A DNA stretch of 64,000 nt from Chinchilla lanigera (lineage: Eukaryota; Chordata; Mammalia; Rodentia; Chinchillidae): contig NW_004955425.1 of the NCBI RefSeq assembly GCF_000276665.1, positions 22,527,479 through 22,591,478 on the forward strand, given 5' to 3'. Under the pieces are notes generated by a model. That model was not told where the DNA came from. It saw only the letters and a program-made list of their open reading frames with translations, and did not search any database. Shown piece after piece: positions 23,701 through 35,846 of the stretch (the first letter of the stretch is position 1; each line of letters opens with the position of its first letter). The position numbers and the translations under genes were made by a program.

Positions 23701-25414
23701 TAGTGAATTATTGCTGGTTCGTGTCCTTGCCTAATGTGAGCTTTTGTGCTGCACGGTTCTAGCTTTTCACTTGAATCCAGACCCTAAGACTGCTAGTTCT
23801 AGACCCTCCCACTCTAGAGGGGAACGCGCTCCCTCTCACCCCGTCCCCGTCACTTCACATGCACTGGTCGGCTCCCTCAGCTGTACAGAAAGCAGTCTTG
23901 GGCTCTGGGTGGGAATGAGACTGCCTCTGAGACTGCCCATCTGCAGACAGCAAGCACGGAGTGTCCTGAGGCTTCCGAAGTGGGACAGCAGGGGAAGCGG
24001 GAAAAGTCAGGCCCAAAGACTGCTTGGACGAAATTGCCCAGCCAGGCAAGAGGCCCATCCTAAATGAACATGACCATGAAAGTTGCGATCTGTGGCCTGC
24101 AGTGCTGTCCCCAGTCTTCCCTCAGACCTCAGTGTTACAACTCCAGTCATTTTTGCTGGGCAGGGAAGTTGCTAAGTGACTTGGAAGCCATGAGGCAGTG
24201 AACACAGATTTCTGTCAAGGAAAAGAAACAGAACTACAAGCCAAGATTTATTTGTAAGGGTGAATTTTATTTTAAGGTATCAGAAAGATAGGAATTTTGA
24301 GTTCTGATTTAGCAATTTTGTCATTTTTCAAAGAAACCAGTTTTTTCCTGCTACACGGAAAAAAGCATAGTTCTCTGATGCATCACGCAGGTGAACTAAG
24401 GGGCTTAACAAGGCCTTTCTACTGGCGTTTGCTTGGTTGAGATTCAGGGCTGGGGACTGCCTTTCTCACTTTTCTATTCAGCTCTGCTGAGGTGAGGGGG
24501 CCAGGGCCAAGCTGAGGCTCAGGCAGACCAGCGTTCACTGCCAGGCTATTCACTTGCTGGCGACACCTATGCATGAAATCTGATGTGCAAATCTCAGCTG
24601 TGTCTCTCCTGAGATAGGCAGGGGAAAGAGCTCCTAACTGCTCTGTTCTCAGTTCAGGAGAACTCAGGCTGTGAGCAGGACAAGAAAGGATGCTGCTATG
24701 ACACAGTAGTGGGGAGCAAAATTCCTGTGACAGCAGAATGGAAGCAGCAGAGCTTAGAGTTGACTTGCAAGCATCCAGACAGAAAATTGTTGGGAAGTTT
24801 GTGATTTTTCTCTAAATGTATCTGCAAATGCAGAGATCACTACATGAAATTTGTTGCTGGCAAATACTAGCAGACACTTCTCATGGGTGTATTTGAAGCA
24901 CTGACAATGAAGTTAAGCCTGGCCTCCTGCAAGGTACCTGTGTCACATTAACCAAGTTGCGTTCTCATGGTCCTGTGAGAGTTCCCTTGGGCCAGGACAC
25001 AAAAAGCCAGATAGTAAATATTTTGAGTTTTGCAGGCCACATGATCTGTAGCAGCTACCTAGCTCTGCTGGTCTAGCACAAAAGCAGTCTGTAAAGAACC
25101 GGCCCTGTGTTCCAATAAATCAAGCCACATTAGGCCTTAGAGCCAGGTGGCAATGCTCACAGCAGTACAGCCTGTGCAGTCTGCTTTCCCACGAGAGGAA
25201 TCATTTATGAAGTCACACTGCAGTATGTAGACAAGTGGCTGAAAATACTTCTAAGTGGCATTTCTTGCTAAGCTCAGATGAGTTGCCTAAAACGGTCTCT
25301 AGCACTTTCTATTGAGGAACAGATGCTGTTACCCAGAGCAAGCAGCAGTTACAGATGGAGTGGGTGCTGTGGGCTGTAGAGCTGCAGACTTCAGCTGTTT
25401 TTTCTGTCCTGCAG

Positions 25415-25671
25415 GCCTGTTCCTTATCCTCGGTCTCATCCTCTACCCTGCTGGCTGGGGCTGCCAGAAAGCCGTAGACTACTGTGGACACTATGCATCC
25501 GCCTACAAACCCGGAGACTGCTCTTTGGGCTGGGCCTTTTACACTGCCATCGGCGGCACAGTCCTCACCTTCATCTGTGCTGTCTTCTCCGCACAAGCAG
25601 AAATTGCAACTTCCAGTGACAAAGTACAGGAAGAAATCGAAGAAGGGAAAAACCTTATCTGCCTCCTTTAG
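25415..25671 (+). CDS. LHFPL2: LHFPL2, last coding exon (end of codon 144 to residue 228)
   Basis: The exon starts after a TTTTTTCTGTCCTGCAG acceptor and completes Gly144 (G|GC). It encodes the rest of helix 3 ([15 protein letters not shown]), a second extracellular loop with cysteines near 160, 167 and 179, and helix 4 (about 184-208). A charged cytosolic tail then ends in ICLL and a TAG stop at 25669-25671. The spliced product is 228 residues, the usual length for LHFPL2, with no stop or frameshift, so the gene looks functional. The short second loop and the acidic [10 protein letters not shown] tail are typical of this family member. Confidence 0.97.
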
Positions 25672-27172
25672 TGTGGAAAGAGACACAAATGCCATTTTTT
25701 CCTTTGTAATCTTGTGAAACAGTCCATGCCATATGAATCGAGTGGAGAAATAGCCTTCACCTACCAAAGCCACATCCCACAGCCCAGGCCTTTACAGGAC
25801 CAGTGAGAGGCAACACCTGGCTAAGCAGTTACTGGATACAGGCCGCAGTGCAAATAAGGATGGAATGCGATCATCTTGTGACAACCCTGACTGCAGCTGT
25901 GGGGTCCGATCAGACCCCATCTCCCCAGGGCTCCATGAAGGATAATGATCGGAATCATGAAGGCACAGTCTCTCTGGTAGCAGGGGACATGTAGTTGGCC
26001 GCTAGCCTGGCAGGCTGTTTTGAGGACCGAAGAGGAAGTTTCTGGCCCACAGCTGCATGTCTGTGCACATCTCTGCCTTAGGATGAAGTCTTAAGTTGGC
26101 ATTTTGGTTTTCTTCCTATTCTTTCACATTGTTTTAGTTGGAAACTGAAAGGAAGATCACCAACTTAGTGGGGGTGGGATGTGTGCCAATGGACCAGAGG
26201 GGTCCTTTAAACAGTGTGGGGCTTACTCTACACCGAATTCCAGGGGAAAGTGGATCACCAAACTGTCGCCCCAAGGTGTCAGAAATGTGAGTAAGGAGAG
26301 ACTGAGGGCCTGTACAATCCCATGAGGATAGCGGTTCGGACCCTGGCCAGGTGAAGACAGTTTCCTCCTCCAGCAGCCAGGCTAGCGCCCATGGAGGCCG
26401 AGCCTCCTCCTTCTAGAGCTAAAGTTGTGCTCTGATTGCCAAAGGAAACATGTTTCCTTCTTCTGGGGACAGCAGGCTCCACACCAGCTGTGGCGCAGGC
26501 AGGTGCTCACAGCAGCAGAATGGGATTCTTTGCAGGAAAAAGGAACGAGTGATGGGAGTTAAGCTTCTCTAGTCATTGGTGTTGATCCTGAAGGAACACT
26601 GAAATAACATTAAGCTGCTGCAACTGAACAGTTGCACCAGAGACTTGGAAAGCAGAGTAGAAAGTTTATGCAAAGCCCAAGCTAAACCAAGGTCACAGCA
26701 CCCGCCTATACCTGTTTACAAAAACGATCAAACACCACTATTAGAAAGGATGAAGAGAAAAGGAAAAAGGATTCAGGACTTTTAATGTAGTTTCCATTAG
26801 TTACCAATGTAACTGATTGGGCAGGTGGTAATGAGAATGAGCGCCTGACGTGACAGGCGTGTCAGATACTGCAAAGGAAGAAACACCCCTCACCAACTGA
26901 ATCCTGTCCAGTGTCTGGAAGGATTAAGATCGTTGAGTCTCTGGGTTTATGAGTCTGCTCACAGAGGGCTTTATTTTGAAAATGTAACAGCTACTAAGCA
27001 CCTTCTACTGGCAAGGTATTGTGTGCTAAGTACCACTAGGGATTCAAAACTTAGAAGTTACAACTTTGCACCAGTAAATGTCAAAGCTGTGTGAATCTAG
27101 AACCATGGGAGGCAGAACAAATAACTGTTTTACAGAAATGGAATGGGAGATTAACATTTTTGTTAAACTCTC

Positions 27173-27193
27173 TTTGGCCTTTGGCCTTTGGCC
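27173..27193 (+). repeat. (TTTGGCC)3 tandem repeat
   Basis: Three exact 7-bp copies occur in tandem within the presumed LHFPL2 3' UTR. Confidence 0.9.
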
Positions 27194-27813
27194 TATACTA
27201 AAAACACCTTATCTCACAGGGAAAGGCCAAGTGCAAGATAGGAGCAGATCTTCTAAAACAAAGCTCATATCTTCTGGCTTTTTTCAGAGTGAGAAGGGTT
27301 CACAGGAATCCTTCTGGAACACCTAGGTAAAGGCGTGGGAAACATGAACCATCTCTCTAACCACATGAAATAGGTCATGGGTGCCCCAACATAAGACTCC
27401 TGGGCCAGAAAGTGTTTTATAATGTCTAACCAAGTCCCTCGGCCAGCCAGGTAACTACTTTCAAACCTGAGCAGTATTTTTCATTCAAAGCAGCTTCCTA
27501 CATCAGACAAATCTTGATAAAAATTTTTTCTTAAATTTCTTATTGGAAGATTAACCTCTACAACATACAGAATCCATTTTACAATCTCAGCCTCCTAGGA
27601 ACAAGTCATAAACCCAGGGGACCCTATGCACATGTCCATCACCAGCTCCTTGGCTACAGAGGCAGGGCTCCCCACAGTCCCCTGTCGCAGTGAACCCATC
27701 CACAGCAGTCCCAAGTGAAAATAGGACCTCTTGGCCAGAGCAATGTCACTTGACAGTGTTCATTTCATTAATTTGAATGATGTAGAAGACTAAGAAAAAA
27801 GGGCACATACACA

Positions 27814-27819
27814 AATAAA
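27814..27819 (+). terminator. Candidate polyadenylation signal AATAAA
   Basis: A canonical hexamer in the sense orientation of LHFPL2. A downstream GU-rich element is not obvious. Confidence 0.35.
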
Positions 27820-28074
27820 ACCCCAAACCACTAAAAACTACCTGAAGACTGACTCAGTATAACAGAGGGAGAGCAAGTCTTCTGCCGCACGGAAAGGCAG
27901 CGTTGGGTCTGTGAAACCTTTGGCCCACTAGCCAGCCTTTCTTTGGGATAAAAGACTGTAATGCTAGTCTGGACCAAAACTTTTCTGTATGGCGCTTTAT
28001 TATTCGTCATTCTTTTTTTTTTTTCCTTTTGTATGGCTCTTTAAAAACCACTTGTTGACCCACACTTACTTTCT

Positions 28075-28080
28075 AATAAA
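28075..28080 (+). terminator. Candidate polyadenylation signal AATAAA
   Basis: A canonical hexamer about 2.4 kb after the LHFPL2 stop, in a T-rich setting. It is one of several possible ends. Confidence 0.4.
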
Positions 28081-29538
28081 TATGACCGTTACCATTCCCA
28101 GGAAAGGTTTATTTTGCCTGCATTTATGCTTAAAGTTTCTTGACAGCCTGGGCATCTCAAAGCACTCTAAGGCAGCAGTGTTTGCCTCTGAGTCTGTGGG
28201 TTCTTTAAACCTGTGTGCTAATTCAACAATGTAACATTTAATTATGTGAGGGTTTCTGTGTAGTTCTCCAACATCTGTGATATAATGATCCTTGTTAAAC
28301 ATGTATCCCATAAAGTGCCATAGTCTTTTAATGTGTAACATATTTAAGTATGTATATTATACATACACAAGTTTTGTGAAAGATGTGCAATAACAAAGGT
28401 GTATGTATGTTTTCTTTCTTTTGGAAACTGGACAGGAGTCAAAACAGGGATGTTTTCTGTTTTGGCAAAGGAGAGTTACACATTTTGCCTTCATGGCCTA
28501 GTCATTACCCCATAACAATTTTAATGCTACATGAAACTTATGTGAAGGAAAGACTGGTATGAAATTGTTTTTTCCTGGGTCTAAATTATAATAATCACTA
28601 TTTATGTGAAAGTTAAGCCAGCAAGCCAGGCCCAGTTAATACGAGTCTTTCGTGTGAAATGTGAAGCTGCGTGTTGCCTTTTCTGTTAGTGTGACAACTA
28701 GTTGCTGGAACCTAATCAATCACCAGGCGCTGCTTCTTAGCGTGCTTTCCTGGACCTTTTTAACGCTAGACCACTGTGGAAGGGCTGACCGCAGGCCTTC
28801 TTAGCCTAAGTCTGGCTTGGACAGACCTCTGTGCAATAATGCCTGGCCTCAGGAATCCCTGCCTGCCTCTGTCTGGGTAGCAGTGACACCCTGTGGGCCA
28901 AGAGTCAGAGACGGCTGGGTTTCTTCTGAGACTGTGGTGAAACTCGAAGGAGGAGGGAGTCGTCAGGTGCTCCGGAGGAACTCGGCACACTTGACATTCA
29001 ACAGCCACTTGAGCCACACAAAAACTGTATCACAGCGATGGACTCAATTTGAGCCCTCAAGTGTATGGTTACCCTGTTATACTGTAAACTAATACATTAT
29101 CTAGCATTCATGAGGTTCCTGTGCCTATGTATTTTCACAATGTGCTCCCTCCCTATCAGATTTGAATTAAACCAGATTTTACAAACTCATTCAAGTCTGA
29201 GAATACTGGCTTCAATATGATGTGTACAGAGTGGCTGAGAAAGCACCTACCAGTCAAATATAGCCTACGCTTATTGGGACAGTGATGATAAAGATACTCA
29301 GGCATTTCCAACTATTCTATTACTAATAACATACATATCATATCGTTACTACAGGTTATTTTTTAGCTTCTAAATAAGTAATAGTTCTTCCTTGGGGAAG
29401 CATTAACATTATAGGGGAAAAACTTATTACATGAACATCTTGAAGTACAGCTACAAGATATGAAAAGGTTTCAAAGTATTTCTTTATATTTGTGACAAGG
29501 AAAAAGTGACCTGAAAGACACTCTCTTCTAACAAAGTA

Positions 29539-29650
29539 GCCAGGCATGGTGGCCTTTAATTCCAACATTTAGGAGGCTGAAGCAGGAGGATTATGTAGGT
29601 TCAAAGCCAGCCTCAACTACCGAGCAAGACCCTTTCTCAAGAAAAATAAA
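29539..29650 (+). repeat. B1 SINE
   Basis: 'Gccaggcatggtggccttta', 'ggaggctgaagcaggaggat', 'gcaagaccctttctcaag' and an A-rich tail identify a B1 monomer. Confidence 0.88.
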
Positions 29651-30984
29651 AGCCAATCTTGTGGAGTTATTCATGTCTACACATAGCACAAGGTAAACCT
29701 GCATACAAGAAGCCTCACCCAGAGTAGTAAGATTCCTCATCTGTAAACTCAAAGATGACAGTAAATACTGTCTTCATAAACTCAGCCAACTCTACTTCTC
29801 ATGAGCACTTACTATTTGGTAGAATAAACAAAAATGGCTGTTCCCTGGTCCAGGGCTTATGGCCGCTCAAAGTATGTTTACACTTTGGTTCTAAACGTAC
29901 ATAATTTCTGACATATTTCTAACAGAAATCAAAGTTTTAAGAGCTGGCAAAACTATCCAAATCACTGAAAAAAGTTTTCCACACAAATCAGAATCTCAAT
30001 AGGCCAAGAAAAATTGGAAATTTTCTATAGCTTCTTCAGGTGTTATTTCATGTTTCTCAAAGGCATCCCCAGGAGAAAGGCACTGACTTAGAGCTCAGCA
30101 AGGCTGTGAGCCTCCCAGTGCCTCCTAACCTGTTTTTAAGTGGCAGCCATGCTCTCGCGCAGCTTCCCATGACTGGTCTTCCTGGAACACACTCTCAACT
30201 TCCTCCTGGATTCCCTTCATCAGAAAAACCCACGACGGGGACGATCTTTATTCTCCTCATTTCTCTTGCATGACCTTTACTTCGGGAGTAATGAAGGAGA
30301 AGGGCATCAGCACAAACACCCTCCAAAGCAGCAAGACCACTAACCATCTTCACGTTAGAGGCCCTGCAAGCTCAGTTATGTGGTAGAGACCCCACTGCTG
30401 CCCCCACTACCTTTTCCCCTGCAGCTTCCTCTGCTTATCCTAGAGAGTTCTGCAAAATAACCCTTCAATGTGTGTACTACAATTTCATTCAGGTGCATGG
30501 CATACAGACATGAAGCACAAAGCCATATTAGAAAGGAAAGCCAATCAAATAACATGCAGCTACTAGCTCTGTCTTTTTATAGCCAAATATCCCGAAGAAC
30601 TTAACACCTCCATGTAAGCAGTCCCACAAAGTCCTAGGCTGGGAAAACCATGCAATTTATTCATGGGAGAAGCAAGCCCAAGTTCAGATGTGGTGGTGAA
30701 GACAATGTCAGGCTGAACTTGGGATGTTAGAGGCAATGGATAAATAGAGCAGTGAGGAAGGACAGTCTAGGCTGACCCCAGGTGTCACAGTCACCCAGAT
30801 AAGGAGTCCAAAAGGAGCAGGGACGGTGGAGAGTGGGAAGAGTAGTGCAGGCTGCTGCTGGAGACGTCCTGCGTGCAGCTGGGGACTGCATGGACTCGGG
30901 CGCCATGCAGCATGCGCTTACGTAGACACAGGTATGAGCACACGAAGAGAGCTGCATGTGTCTGGTTATTGTGTACTTCGCACA

Positions 30985-31130
30985 CCTCATTTATTTCCCA
31001 GGACACTGTAAGGTAGGAGCTAGTACCCTCATCTGCAGACAAGTAACTGTCACTTAAGGAACAGCTAAGGTTAAGTCATTTGCCCTGGGTTAGAAAGCTA
31101 GTAGGTGACAGAGTGCAAATACAGGATGGA
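30985..31130 (+). repeat. MIR SINE (diverged)
   Basis: 'Ctgtaaggtaggagctagta', 'ggttaagtcatttgccctgg' and 'agctagtaggtgacagagtg' follow MIR core order. Confidence 0.7.
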
Positions 31131-31317
31131 CACTGAACACCCACCGTGCCCTTCTACCTAGAATGATGAACAAGGGACGAAACAGTCAGTACAGCCAACA
31201 CCATGGGTGCCAACAGTGCCCTCCAGTGTGACTCGAGAGAGACACATCCTAAGAGCACATCTGATGAAAACACTGTTCTCTCCTCTCTTCCAGAGAAAAA
31301 TCCAGCACTATTTTCTA

Positions 31318-31500
31318 TATTTTTGTTTGTGTTAGGGGATTGAACCCAGGGCCTTCACACTGATCTACACCCCAGCCCTTTTTTATTTTGAGACAGGGTC
31401 TCACTAAGTTGCTAAGTTGCCCAGGCTAGGCCCCAACTTGTGATCCTCCTGTCTCAGCTTCCCAGAGTTTTGAGATTACAGGATGTGCCACCACACCTGA
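31318..31500 (-). repeat. B1+ID composite SINE, reverse orientation
   Basis: The reverse ID half ('aggggattgaacccagggcc', 'tgatctacaccccagccc') is followed by the reverse B1 half ('gagacagggtctcactaagt', 'gtgccaccacacctga'). Confidence 0.9.
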
Positions 31501-32434
31501 TTAATTTTTCATATTTTTGAAGATAACATTATTTTCAATTCATCAGTCATGATTCAGTTCAATCCTGACAACACACTGAAGATCCAACAGGTACATGAAA
31601 GTAAAAGAGATGATGGGCTCTGATCGTTATTATTTTCTTAGTATAAATAATTCTCACTCAGGGTAAGCAGCTATTATGTCACATAAGAAGCATATTTAAC
31701 CTATTAAGGATTTGTCCTGCACGAAGTTTCCCCAAACATCCAAATGCCCAAGGTCATTCAGCACACACAGCTGTGGACGAGCACCTACAGGGTGGAGAGT
31801 TCAAATACACATGTGGTCATTTTTTCTTGGTTACGGACTCTTTTTCCTAGTGTCTATCATCACCGCAGGATGGAGAGGTAAAAGAGAAAGAATGGAGACA
31901 AGCGGCAGAAGCAACCCCTCAGTTTGGGGTTCTTCCCACCCTCACTCACAGAGTAACCCGGGGCTGATTTCCCAGTCAGCTATAAAAATAAGACTAGTAA
32001 CAGAAACTGCGTCATAGATTCGGGTAACTAGTCACTAGTATATAGCAAGGCTTTAATATCTGAAGAAAACTAAGACAACCCTGTCTTCCCAGGTTAATAT
32101 TATTTAGCGCTGTCTTGAGAAATTACATTTTGTCATCAAATCAATCTAATTTTACCTGGAGAGACTCAGCAGACTGGCTACCTCAAGCCACTGTTTCTTT
32201 TTCCACATAAAACCGTTCAGCTGATCACTTCACCTTAGAGATTTCAGGAAGTAGGTTTCTCCATGGATACAGTATATATCCCCATTTAGCAAAACTATAC
32301 ATACATAGAGAGAAACAGAGAGACAGACGGACAGACATACCAACACTGAGTGAACTCAAGGGAAAGCAGAATGATTAGAAAACAGACCTCCTTGTTATTT
32401 ATCAAAACTTCTGGTATAAAAGACTTTATGGAAA

Positions 32435-32760
32435 AGGATCATCTGGTACTGGTGAGGGTGTGGAGGGAGACACAAGTCACATAACATGGAGGCAAAAATC
32501 GGAGAGCAATTTGGCAATCCACATTAAGGGTCTTGTTAAAATATGTGTACCAGTGATCCAGCAATTTGTCCTGAGGAAAGGACAAGAAGCTTGGGCCCCA
32601 AAATTTAGTGACAATGTATTCCTTGATAATCATTTATAATAAAGAAACCTGAACATCTGAACATAAGGGAGTAAGAGCACTTTATGACAGCTGTACAGTT
32701 AAGTATTCCAGAAATACATTCAGAAATATAGTAACGGAAAAATGATAGACCACTGTGTTA
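32435..32760 (+). mobile_element. Ancient L1 3'-end fragment
   Basis: 'Ggtgagggtgtggaggg', 'gagagcaatttggcaatcc', 'gtgatccagcaatttgtcct', 'aataaagaaacctgaacatc' and 'actttatgacagctgtacag' parallel the end of ORF2 and the 3' region of old L1M elements. It is heavily diverged. Confidence 0.6.
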
Positions 32761-33487
32761 GTTAGAATGCTCCAGTGAAAGTAGTAAGAAATTATTCAGG
32801 AACAGTCAGGGAGAAAAGATGCTAAGAATATGAGGAGGATAATGGGCTGGAATCAGATGAGCAGGTGGGCCTCAAGAGGGAAAGGGAAAGCTGTGAAGGT
32901 CTCTTCCGTGTCCCTTTGCACATCCGCTTCAACCTTCATTCTCAGTGCGACCAGCTTTCTTCATGGTTCCTCTTTCACAGAAGAACATGGCCACCCCAGA
33001 GGCGCCAAGTCCAAAAGAGTGCAGTTCTGGATCCCACTATTCAGCATGGAAACCCCTGAGGCAGGGCTGAGCGCACCATGACCTGATGACATCTAGACCA
33101 GTACGGTCGTCAGGGGTGCAAAGAAATGGCCTGAAAGAGCTGCGTAAACATCCCTAAAGGACCTGCTACGAGGAGGTACAGGGGAGTGTCATTTCTTAGT
33201 TTTAAGACGTCTTTCTACAAAAACTAACAGGAAAATATAAATCAGACTTCAACAGAAGTTTCTCATGGGTATACAATTATGGGCAACCTGAGTTATCTTT
33301 TTGCATACACGACACAGAACACTCACTGCACTACCACATGGGTTCCTATGCCAGCTGAGAACACGAACAGTGCTCATAAAACTTCTACAGGCTGAAAGTT
33401 TTGTCTCCCCAAAGCAAAGAGTAAAAATATGATGTAAACTCACGGGGAGGGTAAGAACACAGCAGGTCTTTTCCTGTTTCTTTAGGA

Positions 33488-33681
33488 CAGTGGTAGCAAA
33501 CCTATGGAATACACAGTATTTGTTCTTCTTTTAAGATAAAAGATATTGATGCATGAGTTGTTTTTCCTAAACTAAAACCTCAGCATTTGGGTTTAACTGC
33601 AGCATTGGCACTCTGCAATAAATAAACGGGTTCAGGATTGCAGTTTGGGAACATGTCTCTCTAAAAGGTTCGGCATCACTT
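33488..33681 (-). mobile_element. hAT-type MITE, about 194 bp
   Basis: The terminal inverted repeats are CAGTGGTAGCAAACCTATGG on the left and AAAAGGTTCGGCATCACT(T) on the right; the right one reads as AGTGATGCCGAACCTTTT on the other strand. The left-flank octamer CTTTAGGA fits the nTnnnAnn-like preference of hAT targets; the right copy of the duplication has decayed. The interior carries 'ctaaactaaaacctcagcat' and 'gattgcagtttgggaaca', which I recall from short hAT elements of other vertebrates. A shorter relative lies at 46915-46984. Confidence 0.7.
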
Positions 33682-34379
33682 AGAATCTTTACATCCGAGC
33701 TGTTTACTTACAGATCAGTGAATACAACACACATGCTCTATAAAATGTGCCCTAAAATTCTAGTGGAAATCCTTCATTTTTTCATAGTACTTGACCACTG
33801 AGATATAACTTTTAGTTTAAGAAAAAGTATTTTAAACAATTCTAACATTTTCAAAACATTATTCCACTGCAATCTAAATAAATTACTGTGGTATTTGAAA
33901 ACTTATCAAAGTGAGGCCTTTGCTATTTTTAACCATCCTCAATTAATTTTTAAGTTAACCATTCTTATATTACCTCTAAAGGTTTAATCACATAGAATCA
34001 ACGAATTCCTCTAAATGTTCTCCTTATGGAAAAAAAAATGGAAAGATATGTAGTGAAATAGTGTGTAACAGCCATACTAATTCTAAGCCACACATAATAG
34101 GGAAGCATGTTCAAATGTAAATTCTGTAAACAGTCATGCCGAACACAAATTTGACCAATACAGAGGATGCTGATGTCAGCATTTTCAGCAGTCAGTATGG
34201 AAACACTGCACCGTTACAAATCACTTAGAGAAACAGCCAATAACCCTAACCGCATAAAGCCCCATGAAGTGCGAGCTATACTTTACCTCAACATCAATTA
34301 TAGTAAACAAAGGGTAAAAAAAATTCAAATTTATCTTTTTTTAGTCAGCACTCAGAAAATTAAAAACAAAAATTCCTAT

Positions 34380-34385
34380 TTTATT
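34380..34385 (-). terminator. Candidate SCAMP1 polyadenylation signal
   Basis: TTTATT on the plus strand gives AATAAA in the SCAMP1 sense strand. It is one of several candidates. Confidence 0.3.
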
Positions 34386-35840
34386 CCAACATACATTTCT
34401 CAAAATAAGATACAATGTAAACATGATTTTTAGATTATACTTTTACATCTTTTTTAGCTGTGCCCAATGCACAAATAGGTACTTTCACCAGTGCGGAGAA
34501 CAGGTGAGCAAGGTTGGGAACAGAACCCAGGTTCCGTCAAATCAGGACTACACAACTCGGGCGCACCAATTTCAAGTCAAGGAAAAGTTTTTCCTTTTCA
34601 TCTAACTTCTAGTCCTTAAACATGGGTAAAATATTTAGCATGGGTGAAGATCATGTTGTACTACCTCTAAAGGTCTAACTGCAACAGAAAAAAAAATGTC
34701 ACTTTATGTTGCTAAGTGATTTTTTTAACTCAATCTTTTATATTCTGTTTAGCAATGATACATTTTTAAAAAATTAAATGTGAAAAGAAACTTCTAGCTA
34801 CATGCATAATTTCTGCATCTGAACTACGAATAGTGTTTAAAATTATACAAACAAATATCCAATAAACAGTATTTTATTTTATGACACTCTGCATTAATAC
34901 AATAAATATACAAAACTTCCAAACCACTGAAAACATGCAACATCAGAGGACAGATGGAAGGCATTGGTACAGAACTGTGACAGTCACCATGACGGCAGCG
35001 CAGTATACGCACCTACAAAATATACAAACATCCCCAGATCAATAACTAAGACCCAGTTTACAAATTACTGAGCAAGGATTTTTCCAGTGATCAAACTTTA
35101 GCTTGAAATAGAACAGCCATGATTTAATAATGCAAACTGAAAGATGACATGTAGGCCCACGATATGAACACTATTTCGTGATTGTGGTGCCACATAATTT
35201 TAGTATTAAGTATGAAACACTAACAAATGGCAATCTTTTGCTAAATAAAATGTAACTGTTTACTGATTATTGTCAAGAAAATAGTGAATATGAGAATTTA
35301 AAGCTGCTTTCATACCTGATCAAACTGTAGGCATTGTCATCATTTTAATGTATACTTATGTTTTTAAAAACAATTTTCCCTCTCAAACTTGTATTAACCC
35401 AGGTAAATCTAAATTTAAAGTTTTTTTTTTTTCTATTCACACAGAAAAAGATACTGTGGGTTGTAATAATTGTTTGCTTTTAATAACGTTACCTTTGAAG
35501 ATTTCTACATAAAAGAAACATTGCAATTCTGAAGGAGAGACTATCAGTATTTTTCAGAAGTCTCATACAATAAATATTTTGTTATTATTGTATGTTTTTC
35601 TTTTATGAAAGAAAAACAAAAAATGAACTTGGAATATATATTAGTGGCAGGTACAGTGCTCTTGTATTTTGTGGTTAATGTTTTGAATGTCTGTAAAACC
35701 CACACTCAATAAAGTAAGTTTTCACTATGACTACAGGATCTAAAGGACCAGAACTGATGAGGTGGGTGAGAATGTAGATGAAGATGATCACTGATGGGAA
35801 GTATTTATAAAACAGATTTACTTCATACTCTGAATCCTAT

Positions 35841-35846
35841 TTTATT
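35841..35846 (-). terminator. Candidate SCAMP1 polyadenylation signal
   Basis: The plus strand TTTATT reads AATAAA on the minus strand, about 1.66 kb beyond the SCAMP1 stop. Confidence 0.3.

Larger units (their letters stand above)
10701..25414 (+). other. LHFPL2: LHFPL2 intron between the two coding exons
   Basis: The intron runs from GTAAGT at 10701 to a CTGTCCTGCAG acceptor ending at 25414, about 14.7 kb. Apart from a MIR with a nested LTR near 14 kb, three B1+ID composite SINEs and a MIR near 23.6 kb, it looks unique. The open frames in it (for example 14450-14872 and 18939-19398) show no recognisable domain or splice structure. Confidence 0.9.
25672..29190 (+). other. LHFPL2: LHFPL2 3' UTR (end uncertain)
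   Basis: Sequence downstream of the stop is long, repeat-poor and AT-rich towards its end, as expected of a mammalian 3' UTR. Candidate polyadenylation signals are AATAAA at 27814-27819, AATAAA at 28075-28080 and ATTAAA near 29166. I chose the last as the outer limit; earlier ends may be used. A TTTGGCC repeat of three units lies at 27173-27193. Confidence 0.45.
29191..34359. other. Intergenic region between the converging LHFPL2 and SCAMP1 3' ends
   Basis: No exon was recognised. It holds a B1 near 29.6 kb, a MIR near 31.0 kb, a reverse B1+ID composite near 31.4 kb, an old L1 3'-end fragment near 32.5 kb and a hAT MITE near 33.6 kb. The rest is unique and AT-rich. Part of the right-hand side may still be SCAMP1 3' UTR. 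Confidence 0.55.

Noticed and set aside
25309..25773. 154-codon minus-strand frame over the last LHFPL2 exon
   Set aside because: It is antisense to a confirmed exon and has no domain or splice support.
30727..31042. Overlapping minus-strand frames with Cys/Ser-rich peptides
   Set aside because: They overlap a MIR and unique intergenic DNA, have no domain and no splice signals, and are most likely chance frames.
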